Counted from the first letter of the stretch, positions 25,818-34,911 are shown. The stretch: DNA of 64,000 nucleotides from Streptomyces chartreusis (GCF_008704715.1 NZ_CP023689.1:9548001-9612000); one strand, 5' to 3'. Made by a program: numbers and translations. The notes: generated from the sequence alone by a model not told the origin.

Positions 25818-27056
25818 TCAGTGAGGCACGGGAGCAGTTCGTGCCGGGGTGAAGTCGATCCAGAGGGAGGCGGGGCCGCGCGTGTACAGGCCGGTCTCCC
25901 GGTAGCGGACCCCGGGCGTGTGGCGGATCTCGTCGAACAGGGAGAGCAGCATCCCCGCGACGGTCTCGATCTCGGCGCGTGCGAAGGCCGCGCCGACGCA
26001 CTGGTGGAGTCCCGTCCCGAAGGCCAGATGCCGGGCGGCGGCGGTGAAGGAGCGGGCGGTGCCCAGGTCGGCGCGATGGATGTCGAAGGCGTCCGGGGAG
26101 GCGAAGGCGGCCGGGTCGCGGTTGGCCGCGCCGATCATGCAGAAGACGGTGGCACCGGCGGGGACGGTGCTGCCGGCGAGCACGACGTCCCGCTCCGTCC
26201 GGCGGGGGATGAGCTGGACCGGCGGGGTGTAGCGGAGGGTCTCGGCGATCGCGGCGGGCAGCAGGGCCGGGTCCCGGCGGACCTGCGCCAGCTGGTCCGG
26301 GTGGTCGATCAGGTGCTTGAAGAGGAGGGCGAGCGTCTTGTCGGCGGGCTCGACGGCGGCGACAAGGACGTTGATGACCAGCGCGGTCACTTCGCGGTCG
26401 CTCATGGCGATGCCGTCGAACTCGGCGGTGCACAGCTTCGATATCAGGTCCCCGCCGGGCCGGCGGCGGCGCTCATCGATGACCGGGGCGAGGTAGGCCT
26501 CCAGCCGCTCGGCACGGTCCAGGCACCGCCTGCGCTGCTCGGCGGTGAGGTCGATGCCGGTGACGAACTCGGCGACCCCGCCGAGCCAGTCGGCGATCTG
26601 CCGCCGGTCCTTCTTGCCCAGGCCGAGAACGTCCAGCGTCACGTCGATGGCGAGTGGCCTGCCGAAGTCGTTCACGAGGTCGATACGCCCCCGGGAGAGG
26701 AAGGGCGTGACAAGTTCGGCGGCGTTGGCGTGGATCGCACGAATCTGGTCCTCCAGGGCCTGCCCGGTGAAACCACGTACGACGATCTTCCGCTTGGCGG
26801 TGTGCTCTGCGCCGGTCATCTGCGCGAGAACCGGCCCCCGCATCACCGGCTCGGCCCGCACCTGGAGCATCTCCGTGGAGAACGCCTCGTGGTCGGTCAG
26901 CACCCGCTTGACGTCCCGGTGGCGGGAGACGAAGTAGCTGTCGATCGCCGACTCGTAGTGGATCGCGTCCTGCTCCCTCAAGCGCGAGAAGTAGCGGTAG
27001 GGGTCGGCGGCGAAGTCCTCGGACAGAACGCTGAATCGGGCATTGACCTGGGGCAC
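25818..27056 (-). CDS. Cytochrome P450
   Basis: A 412-residue soluble bacterial P450. The haem-binding loop is AFGTGLHQCVG with the axial cysteine, ExxR occurs in ETLRYTPP, and the PERF-like region is present. The I-helix reads VAAVEPADKT in place of the common AGxxT pattern, so the proton-relay threonine may be displaced. GTG start at 27056. No ferredoxin gene is adjacent, so it must use redox partners encoded elsewhere. It probably hydroxylates a small molecule together with the SnoaL-like protein at 25362. Confidence 0.94.
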   Translation of the reverse strand: MPQVNARFSVLSEDFAADPYRYFSRLREQDAIHYESAIDSYFVSRHRDVKRVLTDHEAFSTEMLQVRAEPVMRGPVLAQMTGAEHTAKRKIVVRGFTGQALEDQIRAIHANAAELVTPFLSRGRIDLVNDFGRPLAIDVTLDVLGLGKKDRRQIADWLGGVAEFVTGIDLTAEQRRRCLDRAERLEAYLAPVIDERRRRPGGDLISKLCTAEFDGIAMSDREVTALVINVLVAAVEPADKTLALLFKHLIDHPDQLAQVRRDPALLPAAIAETLRYTPPVQLIPRRTERDVVLAGSTVPAGATVFCMIGAANRDPAAFASPDAFDIHRADLGTARSFTAAARHLAFGTGLHQCVGAAFARAEIETVAGMLLSLFDEIRHTPGVRYRETGLYTRGPASLWIDFTPARTAPVPH

Positions 27057-27315
27057 GGCGGAGAGCTTGTCAGAAATCGGCAGATGGGCGGTAGCGCGTG
27101 CTGACGTCGGGTGAGCACGTGGAAACGCGACCGCAGGTCGAGAAGCTGCCGGTGCGGAGTGCTGAGCGGGGGTGCATCCTGAGGAGTGGGCACGTCAGGC
27201 CGTCCGGCCGGCCCGGTGAGCCCCGACGAAGCCGAGGCGTTGACGCTCACCGGGCCAGGTCTCCGAATCAGCGGCGGCGATACCCTCAGCGACGGCAATA
27301 ACCAAGGAGCAGGTC

Positions 27316-27738
27316 ATGCCATCCCTGCATTTTCATGTGAACTCCTCGATGAGCCCGTCCGAGGTGATGGGGGTGCTGACCAACTTCAGCCCCTCCCGCG
27401 TCGAGGAGTGGCCCTCCATCGACGCCGAGCACTTCCAGGTGCACGAGCGGGGAGACACCTGGGCCGAGGTCACCGAGGGCAATGAGAAATCGTGGGAGCG
27501 CGCACGCTACGAATGGGACCCCGCGACGCATGAGGTCACCGTCACCACCCATGATTCGAAGCCCTTCGGTTCGGGTGGCTGGAACTTCCACATGACGCCC
27601 ACGGACGAAGGCACCCGCATCGACGTCGAACTCGAACGGCATCCCGCCTCGCTCAAGGCAAAGATGCTGTCTCCGATCATTCCCTTCGCGGGGCCGGTGT
27701 TCCGCAAGGCGTTCAAGGAGCCCCTGCACACCACCTAG
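27316..27738 (+). CDS. SRPBCC-family protein
   Basis: A 140-residue protein with a START-like fold: a short N-terminal strand, SPSEVMGVLTNFSPSRVEEW, GDTWAEVTEG and a C-terminal helix ending GPVFRKAF. AAGGAG lies at the right distance from the ATG at 27316. It has no close homology to the SRPBCC protein at 21123. It is a single gene, convergent with the acyl-CoA dehydrogenase (15-bp gap). The function is unknown; lipid or small-molecule binding is the family expectation. Confidence 0.82.
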   Translation: MPSLHFHVNSSMSPSEVMGVLTNFSPSRVEEWPSIDAEHFQVHERGDTWAEVTEGNEKSWERARYEWDPATHEVTVTTHDSKPFGSGGWNFHMTPTDEGTRIDVELERHPASLKAKMLSPIIPFAGPVFRKAFKEPLHTT

Positions 27739-27753
27739 CCATATCGTCCCTGG

Positions 27754-28902
27754 TCAGGACAGTAGCGAGCGGCCGATGATCTCCTTCATGATCTCGGTCG
27801 TGCCGCCGTAGATGGTCTGGACACGTCCGTCGGTGAACGCCTTCGCGACGCGGTACTCGGTCATGTAGCCGTATCCGCCGTGCAGTTGGAGACAGCGATC
27901 TGCGACCCGCTTCTGGAGCTCGGTCGCCCACCACTTGGCCATCGACGCATGCACGGCGTCGAGCTTTCCGTCCTCGTGATCGGCGATGCAGCGGTCCAGG
28001 AACGCCCGGGTGACGGCGCACTCGGTCGCCATCTCGGCGATCTCGAAACGGACATGCTGCAACCTGGCCAGCGGCCGCCCGAAAGCCTCCCGCTCCTTCA
28101 CGTACTCGGTGGTGATCTCCAGCAGGTGCTCCGCTCCGGCGATCGCGGCGATCGCGATCGTGATCCGCTCCTGCGCGAGGTTCGTCATGAGGTGCACGAA
28201 CGCACCGTTCAGGTCTCCGAGCAGGTTCTCCTTCGGGACCCGGACGTCGTTGAAGAACAACTCGGCCGTGTCCTGCGCCTTCTGGCCGATCTTGTCGAGA
28301 TTGCGGCCGCGCTCGAAGCCCTCCATGCCTCGCTCGACGACGAGCAGCGACAGCCCGTGGGCGCCGCCCTCCGGTGTCGTCCTGGCCACCACGATCACCA
28401 GGTCGGCGAGGATCCCGTTCGATATGAAGACCTTGGAGCCGTTGAGCAGCCAGTGATCGCCCTTGTCCTCGGCCGTGGTGCGGATCCCCTGGAGATCCGA
28501 ACCGGCGCCGGGCTCCGTCATCGCGATCGCCGAGACCAGCTCTCCGCTGCAGAAGCCCGGCAGCCAGCGCCGCTTCTGCTCCGGTGTCGCCAGCGAGGTC
28601 AGATACGGGCCGATCATGTCGTTGTGCAGCCCGATCGCGAACCCGGGGGTGTACGCCCGGCCGAACTCCTCGGCGAGAACGGCGCTGAAACGGAAGCCGG
28701 GGTCGCCGCCACCGCCGTACTCCTCCTCGACGGCCAGACCCAGCAGCCCCTGCCGGCCGGCGGCACGCCACACGTCCCGCGAGACGATGCCGTCCTTCTC
28801 CCACTGGTCGTAGTACGGGATCACTTCCTTGGCGAGGAAAGTACGTACGGTCTCGCGGAACGCCTCGTGCTCGGCGGTCAAGAGACGTCGCTCCATGGTC
28901 AT
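27754..28902 (-). CDS. Acyl-CoA dehydrogenase
   Basis: A 382-residue FAD-dependent acyl-CoA dehydrogenase. The helical N-terminal domain is followed by the flavin-binding AMTEPGAGSDL. The C-terminal domain carries LHGGYGYMTEYRVAKAFTD and TIYGGTTEIMKEIIGR, which contains the usual catalytic-glutamate region. The ATG at 28902 has AAGGA at five bases; a TTG one codon earlier is less likely. It probably performs the first beta-oxidation step and shares its strand with the dienoyl-CoA-reductase-like gene at 28984. Confidence 0.95.
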   Translation of the reverse strand: MTMERRLLTAEHEAFRETVRTFLAKEVIPYYDQWEKDGIVSRDVWRAAGRQGLLGLAVEEEYGGGGDPGFRFSAVLAEEFGRAYTPGFAIGLHNDMIGPYLTSLATPEQKRRWLPGFCSGELVSAIAMTEPGAGSDLQGIRTTAEDKGDHWLLNGSKVFISNGILADLVIVVARTTPEGGAHGLSLLVVERGMEGFERGRNLDKIGQKAQDTAELFFNDVRVPKENLLGDLNGAFVHLMTNLAQERITIAIAAIAGAEHLLEITTEYVKEREAFGRPLARLQHVRFEIAEMATECAVTRAFLDRCIADHEDGKLDAVHASMAKWWATELQKRVADRCLQLHGGYGYMTEYRVAKAFTDGRVQTIYGGTTEIMKEIIGRSLLS

Positions 28903-28983
28903 CAACTTCCTTCGGATCGAGAGTGGTTCAGGTGGGGCCGGCGGAATCCAGTCGCGCGCGGCGGCGAAACGCCCCCGGGGCGG

Positions 28984-29790
28984 TCACTGTCGGGAGGCGG
29001 CGAGGAGGCGTCCGGCCTGCTCGATGCCGCGGACACCTTCGTACGACCCGCCGCCGTCGCACGGGATCACGGCACCGGAGATGTACGCGGCCGCCGAGGA
29101 CGACAGGAACATCGCCAGGTCCGCGATCTCCTCTTTGGTGCCGAACCGGCCCAACGGCACGCTCGTGACCGCGTCGCCGTCGGGGTCCGCCGGCGACAGG
29201 CGAGCCATGCCCTCGGTACCTGAGATCGGGCCCGGCGCAATGGCGTTGACCCGGATCCCCTTGCCGCCCCACTCCAGCGCCAGCACCCGGGTGAGCTGAT
29301 CCACGCCGGCCTTCGCGGCGCAGACATGTGCCTGGTAGCGCACCGGGATCCAGGCCTGCGGCGCGGTGATGTTGATGACCGACGCGCCGGGGGAGAGGTG
29401 CTCGAACCCTGCCCGCATCACATGGAACGAGCCGTTCAGATCGATGTCGACGACGACCTTGAAGCCGTTCGAGGACAGGTCGTTGGCCTCGGCGAGAAAG
29501 TTTCCGGCAGCTCCGGAGACCAGGACGTCAACTGTCCCCCACTCCGAGCCCACCGCCTCGAAGACCGCCGCGACCGAGTCCATGTCCCGCACGTCGGCAA
29601 CGAAACCGAGCACCGGACCGCCGTACCCCCGCAACTGCTCGACCGCCGCGTCGACGTTGGCCTGCTTGCGGCTGGCCACCGCCACGGCGGCGCCCCGCGT
29701 GGCGAACGCCTCGGCGATGGCGAGGTTGATGCCGGTCGTCCCTCCGAAGACGACCGCCTTCTTGCCGCTGAAATCGAACCGGATGTCCAT
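28984..29790 (-). CDS. SDR-family 2,4-dienoyl-CoA reductase-like protein
   Basis: A 268-residue Rossmann oxidoreductase. The NADP-binding loop is FGGTTGINLAIA, with ASRK after strand 2. The YxxxK motif is replaced by HVCAAKAGVD: the lysine is kept and the tyrosine is absent. Together with RVNAIAPGPISGTEG, this matches the 2,4-dienoyl-CoA reductase (DECR) branch, which lacks that tyrosine. An ATG at 29790 with GGGAG eight bases upstream is preferred; 29796 is possible. It is the upstream neighbour of the acyl-CoA dehydrogenase (81-bp gap), fitting removal of double bonds during beta-oxidation of unsaturated acyl chains. Confidence 0.85.
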   Translation of the reverse strand: MDIRFDFSGKKAVVFGGTTGINLAIAEAFATRGAAVAVASRKQANVDAAVEQLRGYGGPVLGFVADVRDMDSVAAVFEAVGSEWGTVDVLVSGAAGNFLAEANDLSSNGFKVVVDIDLNGSFHVMRAGFEHLSPGASVINITAPQAWIPVRYQAHVCAAKAGVDQLTRVLALEWGGKGIRVNAIAPGPISGTEGMARLSPADPDGDAVTSVPLGRFGTKEEIADLAMFLSSSAAAYISGAVIPCDGGGSYEGVRGIEQAGRLLAASRQ

Positions 29791-30113
29791 ACCCATGACT
29801 CCCTGGACGCACTGACGTGGACGCAATGACGCACGCCTCCTGATCGAGGAGTGCGATGACGGCAGCGTCGACCAACCTGACAAAATAATCAAGTGCGGGC
29901 TTGCGGGTAGTCGTGTGCGGGCACGGCTTCACCCTCTCGGGTATGCAGTCAGGGAGTTATGTGATGTCTGCCTCATCGACAAAAAAGTCAGGCGACGGTC
30001 TTGAGGCGATTGTGCAACTAGTTGCACAATCGCAGCCCCGGTCTCCCAGCGGGAGCCCTCTCCTCGCGATCAAGCGCCACTGAGCCTCCAGCGATTGCCA
30101 CCGAAGGACACCT
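29791..30113. other. Divergent promoter region of the acyl-CoA block
   Basis: About 320 bases between the leftward SDR gene and the rightward nitronate monooxygenase gene. AT-rich patches (ATAATCAAG near 29886) may be part of the leftward promoter. The striking element is the perfect palindrome at 30006-30033. No gene is seen. Confidence 0.55.
30006..30033. promoter_or_regulatory. Perfect 28-bp palindrome, probable TetR operator
   Basis: GCGATTGTGCAACT is followed directly by its exact reverse complement, centred on CTAG. It lies 81 bp before the nitronate monooxygenase start in the divergent promoter. Length and symmetry suit a TetR-type dimer, and a TetR gene sits at 31978-32637. It could also fold as a hairpin, but there is no upstream rightward transcript to terminate. 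Confidence 0.7.
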
Positions 30114-31112
30114 ATGCCGCTGCCTGCCGCCCTCTCGTGCCCGCTCACGCTTCCCGTAGTGGGCTCGCCCCTCTTCATCGCCTCGGGCCCCGACCTGGTG
30201 ATCGCCCAGTGCCAGGCCGGTGTCATCGGGTCGTTCCCCGCCCTGAACGCCCGCCCCGCATCGCTGCTCGCCGACTGGCTGGACCGCATCACCGAGGAGA
30301 ACGCCTCCTACGCGGCCGCGCACCCGGAAGCCGTGGTCGCCCCGTTCGCGGTGAACCAGATCGTGCACCGCTCCAACGACCGCCTGGAACTCGACATGGG
30401 CGTGATCGTGGAGCACCGGGTACCGATCGTGATCACCTCGCTGGGTGCGCGGCCCGAGATCAACGACGCCGTGCACTCCTACGGCGGCATCGTGCTCCAC
30501 GACGTGACCAGCAACGAGTTCGCGCGCAAGGCCATCGAGAAGGGCGCCGACGGCCTCATCGCCGTGGCCGCCGGCGCCGGTGGCCACGCCGGTACGCAGT
30601 CACCCTTCGCTCTCGTCCAGGAGATCCGCGAGTGGTTCGACGGCCCGCTGCTGATGTCCGGCGCCATCGCGCACGGCCGCTCGATCCTCGCCGCCTTGGC
30701 CGCGGGAGCCGACCTCGCCTATGTCGGGTCGGCGTTCCTCTCCACCGTCGAGGCCGACAACTCGCCCGCGTACAAGCAGATGATCGTCGACAGCACCGCC
30801 AAGGACATCGTCTACAGCAACCTCTTCACGGGCGTCCACGGCAACTACTTGCGCGGCAGCATCGCCGCCACCGGTCTCGACCCCGACGGCCTGCCCGAGT
30901 CCGACCCGTCGGCCATGAGCTTCGCCTCCGACGGCGACATCCGGGCCAAGCCCTGGAAGGACATCTGGGGTTCCGGACAGGGCATCGGCGCGATCAAGCA
31001 GACCCGGACCGCCGCCGAACTCGTCGCCGCATTCAAGACGCAGTACGACGACGCCGTACTCGACCTGATGCGCAGGACCGCGCCCTACGCCGCGGCCCCG
31101 CTCAACCGCTGA
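30114..31112 (+). CDS. Nitronate monooxygenase-family FMN protein
   Basis: A 332-residue TIM-barrel flavoprotein of the nitronate monooxygenase/FabK-like group: GSPLFIASGPDLVIAQC at the N-terminus, VAAGAGGHAGTQSPFALV (catalytic His and phosphate loop), and LMSGAIAHGRSILAALAAGA. Proteins of this branch in actinobacteria often sit in acyl-CoA or steroid catabolic operons and may act as enoyl reductases. The substrate here is unknown. The gene starts a rightward operon with the enoyl-CoA hydratase at 31160 (47-bp gap). Confidence 0.9.
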   Translation: MPLPAALSCPLTLPVVGSPLFIASGPDLVIAQCQAGVIGSFPALNARPASLLADWLDRITEENASYAAAHPEAVVAPFAVNQIVHRSNDRLELDMGVIVEHRVPIVITSLGARPEINDAVHSYGGIVLHDVTSNEFARKAIEKGADGLIAVAAGAGGHAGTQSPFALVQEIREWFDGPLLMSGAIAHGRSILAALAAGADLAYVGSAFLSTVEADNSPAYKQMIVDSTAKDIVYSNLFTGVHGNYLRGSIAATGLDPDGLPESDPSAMSFASDGDIRAKPWKDIWGSGQGIGAIKQTRTAAELVAAFKTQYDDAVLDLMRRTAPYAAAPLNR

Positions 31113-31159
31113 GCCCTGGCCATGGGAGCGCGGCCCCGACACGCACGAAAGGAACGCTG

Positions 31160-31948
31160 ATGCCGAGCAACACCGTCATCGCCGTGTCCACCGAGGACAC
31201 GGTACGAACGATCCGACTGGACCGGCCGACCCGGCTGAACAGCCTGGACCTCGACGCCAAAGCCCAGTTGCTGGCGGCATTGAGGGAGGCCGCCGAGAGC
31301 CCGGACGTCCGAGCGGTCGTACTCACCGGCACCGGGCGGGCGTTCTGCGTCGGCCAGGACCTGCGGGAGGCGCGTTCCGCCGAGGTCGGACCCGCGATGG
31401 GCGACGCGGTGCGAGAGCAGTACAACCCCCTCGTACGGACGCTCCTGACGATGCCCAAGCCCGTGCTCGCCGCGGTCAACGGCGTCGCCGCCGGTGCCGG
31501 CCTGTCCCTGGCGCTGGCCTGCGACTTCCGGATCGCCGCCGCATCAGCGACGCTCACCACCGCATTCGCGGGCATCGGCCTGTCCTGCGACACCGGCATC
31601 TCCTGGACGCTGCCCCGCATCGTCGGCCGGGCAACAGCGTTCGATCTGCTGCTGCGCCCCCGAGTCGTGGACGCCGAGGAGGCACTCGGCCTGGGTCTCT
31701 TCAACCAGGTCGTGGCGGACGAAAACCTGGAGGCCGAGGTCCGTACGGCCGCCGTGCAACTGGCCGCCGGCCCCACCCGCGCATTCGGGGCCATCAAGAC
31801 GGCCGTGACCTTCGCGGCCGAATCGACCCTCGACGCGGCACTGGAATGCGAGGCGGAACAGATCGCGCACACGGGCGCGTCGGAGGACTACGGGGTGGCG
31901 TTGAATGCCTTCCTGGAAAAGCGGATGCCGGTCTTCACAGGCCGGTGA
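31160..31948 (+). CDS. Enoyl-CoA hydratase/isomerase (PaaG-like)
   Basis: A 262-residue crotonase-fold enzyme. Oxyanion-hole segments are AFCVGQDLREA and GVAAGAGLSLALACD. DTGISWTLPRIVG, with its aspartate, resembles the PaaG-type isomerases more than the two-glutamate hydratases. AAAGGAA precedes the ATG at 31160. It is the last gene of the rightward operon and convergent with the TetR gene, leaving 29 bases. It probably hydrates or isomerises the enoyl-CoA made by the neighbouring dehydrogenase. Confidence 0.93.
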   Translation: MPSNTVIAVSTEDTVRTIRLDRPTRLNSLDLDAKAQLLAALREAAESPDVRAVVLTGTGRAFCVGQDLREARSAEVGPAMGDAVREQYNPLVRTLLTMPKPVLAAVNGVAAGAGLSLALACDFRIAAASATLTTAFAGIGLSCDTGISWTLPRIVGRATAFDLLLRPRVVDAEEALGLGLFNQVVADENLEAEVRTAAVQLAAGPTRAFGAIKTAVTFAAESTLDAALECEAEQIAHTGASEDYGVALNAFLEKRMPVFTGR

Positions 31949-31977
31949 GGTGGCCGATGCCGATGAGGGCCAGTGGC

Positions 31978-32637
31978 TCACCCTCTCCCTCCGGCCCAGC
32001 CCTCGTCGGGCGCGCCGCGCAGTCCGATGGCGGCCGCCCACAGGCGTGAGAGGTGATCGAGGACCATCTCGTCGTCGAAGGGCTCGTCCAGCGAATCCCT
32101 GGAGTGCGCGACCTGCTCGACCATCGACCCCAGCGCCAGGGCGGTCAGTCGGGGATTCAGCCGAGGGTTGGCCAGCCCCTCCTCCTGGAGCCGCCTGAGC
32201 CCCTTCTCGGCACGACTGACATAGAGCTCACGGATCTCGAGAACCATCTTCCGCAGGCTCTCATCGGCCGCACCGCCCTGGTCCGCGAGCCGCAGCACCT
32301 TCGACGCCTGATCCCAGGCACGCAGGTACAGACGGTTCGACTCGACGATCCGCGCGTACGGATCCTCGACCGTGTCCGTCGGCACGAGACTCGAAGCGAA
32401 CATCTCCCCGGCGACCGACCGGACGACGTGGTGCAGCAGGTCGTCCTTGGACTCGAAGTAGGTGTAGAAGGTCCCGTACGACACTCCCGCCGCCTGGGCC
32501 ACCGCCTCAGGGCTGAATCCCGACCAGCCCTGCTGCTCCAGGACCTCCCGGCCGGCAAGGATCAGGGCATCACGGGTCCGCCGACCACGCGTCGTGGTCG
32601 GCGGCGTGGGTGCCGGCTTGGTCCTCTGACGTCCCAT
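31978..32637 (-). CDS. TetR-family regulator
   Basis: A 219-residue repressor. The N-terminal helix-turn-helix is AVAQAAGVSYGTFYTYFESK (about 45-64), and the rest is a helical ligand domain. The ATG at 32637 is chosen; a longer frame adds 15 unrelated residues. It lies next to acyl-CoA metabolism genes and is the best candidate binder of the palindrome at 30006-30033. Its ligand is then likely an acyl-CoA (inference). No second copy of that palindrome is present in front of this gene. Confidence 0.92.
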   Translation of the reverse strand: MGRQRTKPAPTPPTTTRGRRTRDALILAGREVLEQQGWSGFSPEAVAQAAGVSYGTFYTYFESKDDLLHHVVRSVAGEMFASSLVPTDTVEDPYARIVESNRLYLRAWDQASKVLRLADQGGAADESLRKMVLEIRELYVSRAEKGLRRLQEEGLANPRLNPRLTALALGSMVEQVAHSRDSLDEPFDDEMVLDHLSRLWAAAIGLRGAPDEGWAGGRG

Positions 32638-32894
32638 GCTCGTATCATCGCATCCGCCCGCGCCGAGGTCGTCTTCCCGCAAGAGCCCCGGTCAGCGGCC
32701 TGTACCTCGCCGGACTGCCGCCTTCACGCCCCACGCGCGGGCCGGAACCGCGACCGACCTCTGCCTACGCCCGCCAGAGTGACACCTGGGCCGCGCTCCG
32801 CCTGGTCGCCCCGACCTGGTGGTCGGCTAGGGCCGTGAGGCGACGTGCCGGTCAGCCGGCCCGTCGGTGCGAGGACGAGGTCCCGGAGGCAGAG

Positions 32895-33956
32895 ATGACG
32901 GTGAACCGGCTCGGTCTGGTCGTGCACGGCGGACGTACGGAGGCCGTGGAGGCGGGTCATGTGGTCCGCGCCTGGTGCGAGGAGCACGGCGTACGGTGCG
33001 CGGACATCGACGTTTGGGACGACGGCGGCCGGCGCAACGCCCGCGACGAAGTCGAAGCCGCGGGTCGCCCCGATCTCATCGTCACCCTGGGCGGGGACGG
33101 CACTTTCCTGCGCGGCGCACGGCTGGCCGCCGAGGGCGACGCGCTCGTGCTGGGGGTCGACCTCGGGCGAGTCGGTTTCCTGACCGAGGTACCCGCCTCC
33201 GAAGTGCGCCTTGCGCTGGACGCGGTGCACGAGAACCGTCTCCACATCGACAGCCGCATGCTGCTCGCCCTGCGCGCCTCCAGACGCCTGGAGGTACCGG
33301 CGGACGTCGGGAAGATGATGCGGTACGGCCGCGGTCCCATGCTGCCGGCGCCTCAGGTGCGCCCGGACTGCGAGGTCGACGAGGAGTGGGGCATCCCGCT
33401 GAACGTCACCGCGCTCAACGATGTGGTGCTCGAGAAGCTCTCCAGGGACCGCCAGGTGTCCGTCGGCGTGTATGTGTCCGGCCGGCTCCTGGCCTCCTAC
33501 TCGGCCGACGCCCTGCTCGTGGCGACCCCGACTGGCTCGACCGCCTACAGTTTCGCCGCCGGCGGCCCGGTCGTCTCACCGCGCGCCGAAGCGCTCGTCT
33601 TCACACCCGTCGCCCCGCACATGACGTTCAACCGCTCCATCGTCACCGCCCCCGACGAACCCGTCGGGCTGCGTGTCCTCGAACGGTCGGGGCAGGCCGC
33701 CGTCAGCATCGACGGCCAGGTGCGGGGCGTGCTCGAACCGGGGGACTGGATCGGGGTGTTCGCCGCACCACGCCGCCTGCGGGCCGTCCGGCTGGGGCCG
33801 ATGGACTTCTACGGCCGTCTGCGGCAGCGCATGAACCTCACGGACGCTCCGGCAGCCGTCGCCGACGGAACTGCCGCGCCCCTGTGGTCCGTCTCGACAC
33901 CTCCACCCAGAGACCTCTCGCATCTGACCCTGCTCACGGTCCCGGACGGACACTGA
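32895..33956 (+). CDS. nadK: NAD kinase
   Basis: A 353-residue ATP-NAD kinase that makes NADP. Motifs: LGGDGTFLRGARLA (GGDG catalytic loop), NDVVLEK (NE/D motif) and ATPTGSTAYSFAAGGP. GGAGG lies five bases before the ATG at 32895. The last 60 residues form a tail beyond the usual family end. It is a single gene. Streptomyces often carry more than one NAD kinase; this seems to be an accessory copy because it is not beside recN or a hemolysin-like gene. Confidence 0.93.
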   Translation: MTVNRLGLVVHGGRTEAVEAGHVVRAWCEEHGVRCADIDVWDDGGRRNARDEVEAAGRPDLIVTLGGDGTFLRGARLAAEGDALVLGVDLGRVGFLTEVPASEVRLALDAVHENRLHIDSRMLLALRASRRLEVPADVGKMMRYGRGPMLPAPQVRPDCEVDEEWGIPLNVTALNDVVLEKLSRDRQVSVGVYVSGRLLASYSADALLVATPTGSTAYSFAAGGPVVSPRAEALVFTPVAPHMTFNRSIVTAPDEPVGLRVLERSGQAAVSIDGQVRGVLEPGDWIGVFAAPRRLRAVRLGPMDFYGRLRQRMNLTDAPAAVADGTAAPLWSVSTPPPRDLSHLTLLTVPDGH

Positions 33957-33969
33957 AGCCGCGTACGCC

Positions 33970-34911
33970 TCAGTAGCCCTGCTCGATCGCCTTCTCGCGC
34001 ATCAGCCTTTCCAACTCCTCGTCCGACAGCGGGTGCAGCGTGTCGAGGAGGTGGCGCAGGCCGGGTTCATCGAGGTACTGGCTGTCGACCTGGGCCTCCG
34101 CGTGGCGGAGATGGCGGGTGAGGGTGATGGCGCGCGTGCCTCCGGGGAGTTCGCGGACCGTACGCATGTCGCCGCGGGTGTCCACGGAGCACGTGACGTC
34201 CTTTTGCACCAGCTCGGGGCATTGCGGTGTCGGGGTGAGCTGCGAGCGCATGGTCAGGCCCGCATACCCGACCTCGTTCTGCGCGACGGGGCGATAGTCG
34301 ACGCCGACATAGGCGGGCCCGACCACGACACGGGAAATCTGCATCCCCGGCGGGGCGGCGCCCACGTACAGCAACTCCGGATGCTCCCGGTACCGCGCGA
34401 CCTCCGCCGCGTGCTGCTGCTCCTGCGCCTGCGCCGGGCCGAGGAAACCCCCGTACATCACGCAGATCGCCAGCGCGGCCCCCGCCCCCAGCCGCACCCA
34501 CCGGCCCGGCACGAAGAACGCCGCGGCGACGGCGTACGGCACTCCCGTGAGCGCAACGCGTGTGCCGGCGCTCCCGAGGTCGACGTCAGCACTGTAGGCG
34601 GCAATGCCGGCCGCGACGCCGACCGTACCGAGGAGGAAGACCAGGACCGCCCAGCCGAGTCGCCCGGCCACGGAGCCGCACAGCGGCACCACCGTCCGCG
34701 CCGACGTACCCACCACGGCCAACAGCCCCACCGTCAGGGGCGCCCCCAGCGCAAAGGCCACCACCGCAGCCTCGGCCCCACCGCCCCACCCCGTCACCAG
34801 CAACCCGAACCCGAGCACCGGAACCGCGGCCGTCATCGCCGCCCAGACCAAGAGGAGATGAAGAGCCGCCAACCACCCTCTGCCACTCACGACTCCCACG
34901 TCACCCGCCAT
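33970..34911 (-). CDS. Hypothetical multi-pass membrane protein
   Basis: A 313-residue protein of no recognised family. About five hydrophobic helices fill residues 10-180. A hydrophilic domain of about 130 residues with two cysteines (PQCPELV and VTCSVD) follows and probably faces outside, where a disulfide could form. The ATG at 34911 starts near the first helix. It is convergent with the NAD kinase gene (13-bp gap). The function is unknown. Confidence 0.75.
   Translation of the reverse strand: MAGDVGVVSGRGWLAALHLLLVWAAMTAAVPVLGFGLLVTGWGGGAEAAVVAFALGAPLTVGLLAVVGTSARTVVPLCGSVAGRLGWAVLVFLLGTVGVAAGIAAYSADVDLGSAGTRVALTGVPYAVAAAFFVPGRWVRLGAGAALAICVMYGGFLGPAQAQEQQHAAEVARYREHPELLYVGAAPPGMQISRVVVGPAYVGVDYRPVAQNEVGYAGLTMRSQLTPTPQCPELVQKDVTCSVDTRGDMRTVRELPGGTRAITLTRHLRHAEAQVDSQYLDEPGLRHLLDTLHPLSDEELERLMREKAIEQGY

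Noticed and set aside
32581..32601. CCGACCACG-CGT-CGTGGTCGG inverted repeat as an operator
   Set aside because: It lies inside the TetR coding region about 40 bases after the start and encodes a normal basic N-terminus; no matching copy near target genes was seen.
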